Shown here one piece after another: positions 23,314-34,705 of a stretch of DNA of 64,000 nt. The number at the start of each line of letters is the position of its first letter. Position 1 is the first letter of the stretch. The notes beneath the pieces are model-generated. The model had not been told where the DNA came from. It was given only the letters and a program-made list of their open reading frames with translations, and did no database searches. Both the position numbers and the translations under genes were made by a program. Source of the stretch: Chimonanthus salicifolius (lineage: Eukaryota > Streptophyta > Magnoliopsida > Laurales > Calycanthaceae); assembly GCA_013350335.1 (NCBI GenBank), contig CM023534.1:9887542-9951541 (forward strand). The letters are read 5' to 3'.

Positions 23314-23516
23314 GGTACACATTCTCACATGGGAGAATTTTTTCATCTCATATGGGAATTCAAATTTTTTTTTTTTGAAATTCTCATTTTACCCTTCCAA
23401 CCAACATAGAAAGTGGAAGGGTAAAACGGAAGTGAAAGGGTAAAATAGAAATTTAAAAAAAAAAATTGAATTCTCGTGTGAGATAAAAGGATTCTCTAGT
23501 GTGAGAATGTTTACCT
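23314..23516. mobile_element. MITE with long inverted ends and 9-bp duplication (Mutator-like)
   Basis: The left end GGTACACATTCTCACATGGG and the complement of the right end, GGTAAACATTCTCACACTAG, begin inverted arms that extend to a central AGGGTAAAA region. The direct repeat TTTAAGTAG flanks it at 23305-23313 and 23517-23525. A 9-bp duplication with long inverted ends fits a non-autonomous Mutator-like element. No coding sequence is present. Confidence 0.7.
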
Positions 23517-23744
23517 TTTAAGTAGGGGATGTTGTTCATTTTTCTTTTAGTCAAGCTTCTGTTTTAAAATAATATCTTGCATGGTATTCTACAGTTTCTC
23601 ACATATAAATTAAAAAAAAAAAAAAACCTTCTCTCTTAATATAATATAAATAATATAAGGGTGCCCAATTGCCTATCCTAATACGGAAAAACTCTTTTAG
23701 CAGATACGGATTTTAGTGAACTTCCCATTTTACCTCCATCCATT

Positions 23745-23915
23745 CAGAAACCGATGCATTTTCCAGTGCATCGATTGGATCACTAGAAAATAGGAATCCG
23801 AAGAAAGTGATCCAGTCGGTGCACCAATTTTTTGAAATATGAAAGTGTCTAAATCGGTGCACCAATTTACTGGAAAGTGATCTGGTCGGTGCACCGATTT
23901 CTGAATGTCTGATTT
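23745..23915. repeat. Cluster of GTGCACC palindromic words
   Basis: TCGGTGCACC occurs three times (near 23816, 23853 and 23886), once extended to the palindrome TCGGTGCACCGA, with related CCGATGCA and GTGCATCGATT upstream. AAGTGATC-type words recur between them. The spacing is irregular (about 35 bp). It is not coding in any convincing way. Confidence 0.6.
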
Positions 23916-24063
23916 TAAAAAAAAATTGTATGAACGAATGGAGATAAAGTGGAAAGTTCGAAAAACCCATGCCTCTTAAAAAATTGTTCCGGCCACCATA
24001 ATATAAATATTTAACTACATAGACCTTTCCCTCTCTCTTTCTCTCATCTTGGATGGTATTGCC

Positions 24064-24321
24064 CAGGGTACAAATATCGGCCGATACATATCGTATCGAT
24101 CGATATGTATCGATTTTGAATGAGTGTATATCGGCCGATATATATCGTTATCGGCCGATATTCACCTTCTTGGTCAATATATCGGTCGATATCAAAATAT
24201 CGGCCGATATAGGCCGATATCGACTGGAGAGAGAAAAATATCGATCGATATATAGGCCGATATATCGGTTGATATATCGAATAGGACGATATATCGGCCG
24301 ATAACGGTATTTAAACTCTTG
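24064..24321. mobile_element. TATCGGCCGATA-rich hAT-like MITE, copy C
   Basis: The best-bounded copy. A perfect 8-bp direct repeat GTATTGCC flanks it (24056-24063 and 24322-24329). The left end is CAGGGTACAAATATCGGCCG; the complement of the right end is CAAGAGTTTAAATACCG. The interior carries about ten ATCGGCCGATAT or ATCGATCGATAT palindromes. An open frame through it is only a translation of this repeat. Confidence 0.8.
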
Positions 24322-25606
24322 GTATTGCCATCAGTGAATATGATAGGGCCCTAATTTCATCATTTTAGACGGTAGGCAACAGCAAAGTCATTAATAATAT
24401 TGTTTGACTTTATCACAGTCGTGGGGCTGCCGTTTTAAGCCACTTAATTTGTTGATGGGATGTTTTGATTAGACATGGTTTAAAAAAATACACGTGGTTT
24501 GAAAACGATCTCACTGTAAATTCGTGCACGATTAAATGCTAAATTATAAAAAAGTTGAGTTTAATGATTTTGTCAAATTAAAGAAATGGATGTGCATTGT
24601 TTATTTTTTAAAATTAGTTCTATAAAATATCTCTATTTTTAATCTACATTTCAAGAAAAGAACGTCTAAATTAAAAGTCACTTTCAATTATTATCTTATT
24701 AGCCTCGCATTAAATAGATAAGTATCTAGTCAAGATTTGTTTTTATATTAGTACATCTGTAATCTTTAATTTGGTTTGACAAGATTAATGACGGCCATTT
24801 TATACCATATGTTATGAAATTCAAAATTAAGTTTCAATAACTCATGACTTAATTATGTAAAGATAGAGTCTTTACTTAAAAAATAGTATTCATTGTTTTT
24901 TTTTTATATTAATTAAGTAAAATTGAGGTAGACTAAAGAGATTCGCATAATCAGACTCAAGAGATTCTTTAGTATATTTCAATCCAACAATAATTAAATC
25001 TCCTGAATAATTGATGTTGCAATTCATTCTCATTATCTATCTTAAAGAGATATTGAAATTAAGTGGTTTTTTCTAATTAAAAATAAGTTTCACATTTAAA
25101 ATTATTCCATTTAATTTATAATTTATCTAATCATCCTTCTACATTCTCAAACAGTGTACCATTGCATGTTATATATGTCTTCACTGTTGAGTAAAGATTC
25201 AATGTTGCCCTAACTACATGTCAAAGCAGCATTTTTAACATATTGACACTTTTTTTTCAGATCCCATAAAGTATATTATTTTAATTATTTTCAACCAGTC
25301 AACTTAAATACTAGAATTTATTTTAAAAAATATATTTATTAAAATAATATATAACCACAAAATGGACGAGTAAATTTGAATATAAAGTTCAAGCTCTTTT
25401 TTTTTTTCATGCAATGAGTACAGCACTGAACCTTTTCTCCATCGGATTCTCCTCTCTATCTTGGGGCCATCAAGTATTTTGGGTGGCGTTACGTCTATCT
25501 TTGACTTGGGTCTGGCTTGATAATTTTGCAATCAAGTCAAAATGAGGTGGAGTCAAAAAAAGCATTTCAACGACAAATAATCTTTTGACCATTTTAACTT
25601 TCAAAA

Positions 25607-25677
<71 letters not shown>

Positions 25678-27177
25678 ACTGAAATTGTAAAATATTGGCC
25701 AAAATGGCAGAAATTTGGACGCATTTCACTCAAAATATCAGCCCTGTCGAATTTAAAGTAATATTTTAGTCAAATTAAAAAAATCATGTTATTTGGAAGT
25801 CGGATTTTTTATTATGTAATATATATCATTTCAAAAAGTTAGGACGAGACCCAATGTGATTAAACTCTCCATAGTCCAAACTACAGGAAGATATTACTAC
25901 TGTAGCAAAACTTAGGCCCATATCCCAAGCGCATCAGTGGAATAATTTTGCCACAGACAATTCTTGAACATTATAAACAGGGGTTTGCATATGTAAGAAT
26001 TAATTTTAATTCATTAGATTTTGTGTTTAGTAAATCAGCAAAGTTCAAGTAACACTTCAATTTTTAAATTTTTAGACCACATTCTTATAGAAACTGTAAG
26101 ACCACTCACTTAGCAAGACTCTTAAAACTTAGACCATCTAGTATTTTTTTTATGACTCAGGTGTTCAGGTTTTTGAAGAATTCGATTAATTTTTGAGACA
26201 TGTGTAAGTCTTCCTATGATACATTAGATAATTTCACATAGAGTAACTCTTTAAAGTGAAGTGCAAATCGAATTCAGAACTCTCACTTTCTGAGATGAAT
26301 TCCTGACTTTCACTCCAACTCCTTTGAATTTCATAGCCTTCTAGCATGAAATGGGTTTATATGGGTAGGTGTCCAAAATGGATTCACATGATTGGTATGG
26401 TGTGTAGACTTCTTAATTTCATTTGCTCGTCATAGAAAGAAATGTGTTGCATTTTGGCTAGACTAATATGTTAATATTTTAATTTAATCAATTTTCTTCT
26501 TAGTTCATTAATAACTTATTCCATGATTTTAAAATAATTTATTATTTTTTTATTCTCTATTATTTACTTTTCCAGTTTCTCATATAATTTAACTTTTGTT
26601 CAAGTTTATTGTAGCGTATTTTTCAAAACAAATTATTAAGAATCAATATTTATTTGATGGTCACTAGAAACTCTCTTATATTAAGAATAATAAAATATAA
26701 AGATATAAATCATAATCATTGTGCTATAAGCTTATCTAGGAATTGATTATTCAGAAATACAAGATGACATGGTTTAGAAAAAGGCAAAAAAAAAAAAGAT
26801 TTTTTAATGGAGCCAATATGAGGCTGCATTGAAAACTCGTTTTTGGACCTATGCTTCTGATATGATGCATGTAGCAATTTGGTTGTCATTTTTAACAATA
26901 AATTGTGTCAACGAGAAAACACTACGCCTAGCTGCTTCCCTTATTTCTTTCCTGATTAAAAAGCAAAGGAACAAAGAAGTAGGAAAATAATCAATTGCAC
27001 GTACTACACTGAAAAGTTCGATAGTGGCAGTTCACAGACACATGCAATTGATACTCGAGCTACAAGTCTAACACGACTTGGAAAGAAGCAAATTGGTATG
27101 ACCTCTCCTCACTACTGGAAAGAAGCTTTAACATCCAGAGATTCGATCAAAGAGAGAATTCAAGCACCAAAATGGAC
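24322..27177. other. Intergenic DNA and fumarylacetoacetase 3' flank
   Basis: AT-rich, no gene recognised. It includes a long TA microsatellite (25610-25675) and a diverged SINE-like stretch (about 26180-26330). The last 150-200 bases probably include the 3' UTR of the leftward-reading fumarylacetoacetase gene; no certain poly(A) signal could be chosen. Confidence 0.4.
25610..25675. repeat. (TA)n microsatellite
   Basis: About 33 uninterrupted TA units. The length is likely polymorphic and could be misassembled. Confidence 0.95.
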
Positions 27178-30100
27178 TCAGAGAGGAGCAGGAGCAACCT
27201 TCCCGAAGCATGTCCCAAATCCGACGTTATAGCCATTTCCCTGCAAATTCCATAAAGTTTAAATTATTTTTTTAAAAGAAGAAGAAGAAGAAGAAGAAGA
27301 GCAGTTTAATTGTCAAAATCAATCCATGGATGGTGAAAATTTCACGAAAGATCATGACAAACAGTGATGTGATAAATATCTGGGTGCAAACAATCTACCA
27401 CATTCTATACATAACAAACAGTGAACAGCTGCTCAATTTGAAAAGAAAACCAGCCGCTATTGAACCCACCAAAGAGCACTACAGATAAAAATAGTATCAA
27501 AATTTCTTTATAGCTTTTGAATCCGCTGTCAAATCTTCAAAAATCAGATTTTCCTAGGCCTGACCCCTCTAAAGAAGGATCCACTAGCCAAGCTTCAGTA
27601 AGGGATGGGAAGGTTGAGGATGAGGCAAAAAACCACAACAAACAAAATACCAAGAAACTTTCATTGTTAACATTCTTTAGTTTCGAATCCACATCAATCA
27701 GGAGCTATTCTTATTTAAATTCTATGAAAGAAGTGAACCAGAACTGATGACAGAACATATTAATGTTTTTAATGGCTGTAGCACCATCATTTCTTTTTCG
27801 TTCTTTTTTTTTTTTTTTCTCTTTCATGTTAAAGGGACATAATCACTATCATCATCATAATAAATTAGAATCTCATCTAACTAGGTCGGCTTTACGAGTT
27901 CTTCTCCAATAGAAAAGGGACATCAACACTATCATTGTTATCAAGCTTTATCCAATCTATCTAGAGTCAGCTTTCTTTGTTCCAACTTGTCCACTTGAGC
28001 CATATGAAAAGGCAAGTTTTCTCTTTCATTCCATAATCTCGAATGCAATTGCTCACAACTTTCTAAGTCTGTACTCCTTCCCCGTCTCCTACTTTCCTGA
28101 TCCAGTAATCCTTCAATTGTTCATATTGGGCTGTATTCATTTTCCACATATGTGCTTGCTATCTTAAATAACAGTCAATATTCTCTCCTATTGGAACAAC
28201 GGTAAAGTTTCCTATTACAGACTATTTTTTCCATTTCTATCTTGTTACTCTAAACACCCATCTTAGCACTTAACATACATGTCTGCCACAAGTAGACCTA
28301 GCAAAATCTAACTCGGCTTGATTACCTAACCCAACCCAACCGGACTCATTAAATAAATGGGTAGGCCTAATCTGACTTGAACCAGTTTATAAATGGGCAG
28401 ACCTGACTGACCCGACTATTGCTACGTCCTTTTGCAACACATCTAACCGTATGAGGTTTACACCCATTTATGGAGTAGTCTTGGTTGAGTCTTGATATAA
28501 AAATCTACTTAGGTAAATAGGTAACACAACTCAACCTGAACTCAAAATAGACCTGAACCATCTAATATTTTTAAGACCCAAAACAAACCTGAATGGAATA
28601 AGATTCAAACCAACTCAACTCATTGCCAAGTCTGGCCACAACCTCATAAGTACCTCATCTTCTTGACATTTCTTAGCATTGAAAAACTAATCTCCATATA
28701 AAAATGTAGGTCTGACCGCTTTAGAAATTTGCAATTAATTGAGGTGGCAGTTGAGATCACCAAAATGCTACTGGCAAGGCTCTACCTTGCCCACCCTAGA
28801 CTAGTCAAACTCAAAATATCCAAATCCAGTCTTTTATTTCGATTTTATAATAGTAATGAAGCATCAAATTCTCACAGTACAGCACCCCATCATTTTCAAT
28901 TTTAAGTAAATCATTCTATGTACTCTCTAATCCACTAAAACTGGACTCCACAATTTGTCAAATAGAGCAGTTTTGTTCATAGAAATAATTTGTCAAATTC
29001 AAGTTAAAGCCCAACCTCAGATTGATGGGATAAATGGCTTAGATGATAATGATGATGATAATAATAAGGATGCACCAACAGTCATTAACAAGAACAATTA
29101 AAAAATCCAAATAAGTCTATATGCCCATGCTGTTATTGCACATCAAATGGAATATAACACTACAAATGCAGCCAATGTTGTAGAAGAGGAGTGTCATGAA
29201 ATAAGAACCTTGCAACATGCAGTAAACGTGACTTCATCACCATCTTCTAGAAATTTACGAACTGAACCATTTAAGGAAAGCGACTTCTGACCATTCCATG
29301 TTAGCTCTAGCAAACATCCAAGAGACTCTGGATCCTATTGGGAATGACAACACCAATCAAAAAAGCAGGCAAGAAACACTATCGAATCTAGAAATCTAAA
29401 AAAACATGGTGACGAAAAAGATAGGGAACTTCATGCATCATTTATATCAAGGGAGAAATGTTAATCTTACAGGTCCACTTATGGTTCCAGTTCCAAGCAG
29501 ATCTCCAGGCCTTAAGTTGCAACCATTGATTGTATGGTGTGCAACTTGTTGAGCCAGTGACCAATACCTATATTTCAAATTATATGGAAGTTAAATATTG
29601 TCCCAATGAAGAAGAAAATACAATAGTTTTCATATATAATACAATTCAGCAGTTATCAGATTGATCTTAAATATCAGAAGTTCAAAAGCAGACGAGCCCT
29701 CAAAGTCAACCAACCAATAAAATGACTTTTAGAAATACATCATTCAATAATAATAATAAAGACCCAGTAATTGCATTGAGCAAGAAAAAAAATTCAAGAG
29801 TTCACTTAGTCCCTAAAAATTTACAACCACCTTGCTTTTGATAGAAACAAATTTTACATTTTCAACACTTTCAAAAAAAATCAAAATTTTCCATTGCCAG
29901 CCGCCCAAATACCCAAGCTGCAGCTCAAGGAGAAATTTCTGGTTGCGCTCTTCACTTAGCAAAGAGGATACAAAATATAATAGCTGATGAGATTGCAATC
30001 AAACTAGACCAATGAAGCTTCAATAATAATAACAAATAAATGAGGGATGCATAAATTCCAGTGAGGGCATCATCAAACATAAATCTCAAGACAGCATGAG

Positions 30101-33100
30101 TAGATGGAAAAGTCTACAAGGTTTTTACCATATGCCAAACCTTAAAATATAAAAATATTCAGGTCAGAGCTGAATACTTTTAACATTGGAATATTTGGCA
30201 AGTCTATGGAGCTGGAAACATATACTCTTTTACATTAGGATAATTTCCAATATGATGTTATCAAAGGATTCATTTCTTAATTGGGTTGATGATATCAGAA
30301 TTATCCTCTGAGCTTTAAGCCACTGGATCTGTCACATTCCATGGTTAGCCAATAGTTTTGTTGAAAACTAACTAGAGGAGTTCCTCTTGAGGCCATGATG
30401 CATCAGACAGTGATGATCAAGCTATGGACCCAATTGATAACTATATAACATCATTCAAGAACCAGTTTGAACATTTTCATTGCAGATATAGAAAATCCAA
30501 GCACAAGTACCACTAGCAGGCCAATGAAACATGCAACACATGGGATGTTGAAGTGAACAGAGATCTTTGCAAAGAATTTCAGATTATTTAGAATTAAATA
30601 TTTTATTGATAATGCTTTCCTTTAATTGTAATTACTTAGGAACTTTCTTTTTTACTTTTATTTTATTTTTTTAACCATTAGATATCATGATCCACGTGGT
30701 ACTTAAAGATTGCTTTGTATGAGTTGAAAAAGATCAGTTATTATATAAACATGACATGGGAAGCCCAGCACTTGGTGGCTTTTGGGTGTTCTGTATTTTT
30801 CATAATTCATTTAAGAGTTTTAGGATTTTGGAAGTGCTTTGGATGGGGCACCTTAGTCTGTGTAGCTATTAATTGGCCTTCTTTTCATATCCTAAGTGAG
30901 ATCATTCCAGTAGAAATTCCCACCTCTATTCTAATTGGTTGATTCTATTTTATCTTCTTTTTTGGTGGCTGGTTCTATTGATTTTTGAAGAAGAATTTGC
31001 ATTAGAAATCCTTGATCCTGGGTTGTAGTCTTTGGAGAGACAGAGACTGCATCACACCACCAATCATCACTCTTCATTGATAATTGTTCACTGCTTAATT
31101 GGCTCGTTGGTTATCTTTTATTTTCTTCTTTCCAAAGCTTCTCACTTTATTTTCCTTGCTTGCTTTAATAAAATCCATTATCATTTCAAGTGAGAAGGAA
31201 TGAATAACCCTAGAAATGAAGCATCATAGTAAGGCCCACAGATGGACAGGATCCAACTGAGAGACTTACCTATTTATAAGGGGATACGATTGGCAAAGGG
31301 TTTGGATTCATGAAAAGGCCCAACATTGATGGAGACATTAATGTCAGCATATATGATCATTCGACAGCACTTCAGCAGCAGCAACAGCAGCCACTTTTCC
31401 ATCCCAAAGTACATGATCATGCCAGATACATATACATATAGATGGTGATTTTAGCCGTGAACCTTTTTTGTGAGGGATGTGAGAAGCTTGAAAGGCCAGC
31501 TATCGCTTATGTATTACTGACCTGCTTAGGTCAGTTTGTCTATATTCTATAACATTGTAGGGGAGTAGATACTGTTCAATGGCAGGTCTACTATCTTCTG
31601 GAGTTTCATGTTGTGGACAGCTTTATCCTTCTTTTGTTAGTAAACCCTGTTAATTCTAAAGAAGAGGCATAGGAAACATGCATTCCGCTAAATCCTACAA
31701 AGAAAGGTAATAATTCATGTATCAGACTTGGGCTACTAACACCATAACCACTGAGCAAATTTCTGAACATGACTGTTTTTTTTTACTCTCTTTGGAAAGA
31801 GACAATGACTAGTTCAGAAGAGAAGATCAGAAGAATAGCACATCATTGGTCCCATGGTAGCTCATAGAACATCGAATGTAGATGTGAGAGTGCTTAGAGA
31901 ATAACAGAAAGAAAACACTTACAAGTGATTGAAGTTGCTTCTTGTGACAATAGACGAATGACTCTGCCCTGCAGGTTTGATTGAGACCTTGAAGCAAGAA
32001 GAAAAGTCATTACGGGAAGTAAGCCTGTAGTGTCATGCTACGATGCGGTACAAATCATTACTATTTTAAGGTCTAACACAGGAGACACGGCCTCCACCTT
32101 GCCTCCAAGCTTAGGTGGCTACCAAGCTCCCCCTGTCTGAATGTGTGTGAATCTGTCTGTCCCCATTCTGTCATGTGTATGACTGGCTAAAGTGAAATTC
32201 CTGTTCATGAACTTATACATGCTTTGTTTGGGGCAAAAATGTCCTTTAAGAAGAAATAGAACACAGATATAGACGTGTTTGTATGGGGAGAAGGCGGAAG
32301 ACTTCTCCTTTTGGATGCATTCTCAAAAAGAAAGTGGGCCCCATAAAAGTGGATCTTCCCCTCCTCTAAGAGAAGATGGTGTTCATCTCTACCAGGAGAA
32401 CACCAACTCCAAGAGAAGAGATGGGTGGAAGTTCTCTTCTCCCCGGAGAACCTCCTACTTCAAGTTCTCCTCATCTAAACACAGCCATAGTGACCATTCA
32501 TTGTCTTCAAGTTTTATATATTCTTGGGAGAAAATTTGGTTTCATACTTTCATATTGAATAGACCGGGAGTTGTGCATAAACACACAGATCATCTAAATG
32601 AGAATAAGAGAACTAGTGTCCCCATTAAATCATGAGATCTTAGCTGAAGTCATGTCCACAAAGTAAGGTCTTAAAACTCTTGAAGAGTCTCTCCAAGCTC
32701 TGCCACTGCAAAAGCATGATCAGAACATGTGCTTTCATCGCTAGAAGGAAAATTAAGAGAGACTCCTGGAGGCCCACTTTGTAACTACGAAGTTAAGGGA
32801 ATAAATAGAAACCTTTGGAATTTGCCAGGGAAAGGAAATATGGTTTCTTGTGATCTTCTATCTTTGAACAGAGACAAGGATGAAGATCTACAAGTGACCA
32901 TCAGATTTTAAATGGATAAAAAACTTTCTATCGAAAATGAATCCAAGCACATTGTTGAAAATTTGATTCCCACAAGAATCTTCAGCTTGGACCCTCAACA
33001 TTTCACCGCTTTTATAGTAGAAAACCATTTTTCCTTGTCCCACATAAATTGTCAAACAAGGCCCAAATATCTCATCGATGATGGTTCCTTAACCCATGTC

Positions 33101-34662
33101 CCAAAAGAGGGTGATGAGGATGTACATTTTCCATGTCCGAAGTGGGAGCACAAGACAATTTAGTTGGTAACTCTATTGACCTTAGTTTTCGAGTCCCGTA
33201 GTAACCCGATGCCCGTGGCTAGCTGCGTGCATCCGGAGTTTACCCAATGTCCTTGTACTCGAGGAGAGGTAAGGATCTTGGGGTTCTTCATCATTAAAAA
33301 AAAACTCTCCTAACCTTAGTTGTATCATTTGCCCCCCTCCCTCCCTCTCATCTCTCTCTGTCTCTCATGACAGTTGCTTCACAATTTTGAGCAATCAATC
33401 AACTAGTGTTTATATGCTTGTCTATGTTTTCTGTATCATCACCAGCGCTTATCAATAAAAAAAAAACTTTCAAAAAGAAAATACACAGACCTCTAGAGGA
33501 ATGCTGTAGCTCTTTGATTTCTTTTCAGCCAGATATGGCAATGGATGAGGATCCTGTCATTAACAGCCCATCAGTTCCAAGTTTCTTTGTGTATTACAAA
33601 GTCACATCACATACTAACAAATGCATTTCCAAGGAAACATGAAGCTATAAAGCAGAACGTAATAATTAAGAGATTCATCCACCTGCGTTGGAGCATCACA
33701 TGCAAAAGGTTCAAGGGCATCAAGGGTGACAATCCAAGGGGATATTGTTGTGCCTGCAAACATCGATTTAATACAGGAATTGGATCCTCAAAAATAAATA
33801 AAACAATAAAATTTGCATATGCATTGTTTCCTGTGCCGTTGATGCATGCAAGGGACGCACACAGTTTGGACTATGGCCAGCTCCATTCTTGAAAACCTGA
33901 ATTCAGCCCAAACCATCACACTCAAATCATCACCCTATTGAGCTCCACATAGTTCAAACTACAATACATTCAACCACTAAGCAACCCCAAATCAAGCAAT
34001 AAAGCACCCAACATCATCATCTGAATTACAACCTAAATCATGTCCAAAACCAAACCAGAGATCAGACCTTGAAGGAAGCCCCTGTCAACCCCAAGATCAT
34101 GCCCAAACTAGTCCCCAAATTATACCTTCGCAGCTCAAAAACCCAAAACATGTCTCAAATGAAATCCATGGAAAAAAAAAAAAAACCCTGAACCAAGGAG
34201 AAATTATACAAAATATGAGCTCCAGAATCAATTCCTCACAAGCCCAAATTAGAATGGGTAACTGGCACGAATGTACATCTTATGATGCAGATGGGGATTT
34301 GGGTTGGGATGATACATTTAACTGTCTCCTTTCCTCTTTTTTTTTTTCGAAACATGTCTCATTTCCTCTTCTTTTGCATAATTACAGATTCTTCATCTTT
34401 CTCATTGATACTGAAAACCTTTGTCCGTGCAAAATATCTTCGTAAAATCTGGGTTTCTGAAAGGGCTCTTGGGTTGACAGGAGGTATGGTGGAGGCCAAG
34501 GGAGGTTGTGAAGGGGAGAAGAAACTATGATGTGGATAGGGTGACAGGAGGTATGGTGGAGGCCAAGGGAGGTTGTGAAGGGGAGAAGAAACTATGATGT
34601 GGATAGAAGGGGAGAAGAAACTATGATGTGGATAGGGTATGTAGATAGAACTGAAGTGGCTT

Positions 34663-34705
<43 letters not shown>

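Noticed and set aside
24053..24304. 83-codon + strand frame
   Set aside because: The same palindrome array translated; it lies wholly inside the MITE at 24064-24321 apart from the first bases.
32279..32635. 118-codon + strand frame inside a fumarylacetoacetase intron
   Set aside because: It overlaps a MITE-like inverted repeat and shows no known motif.
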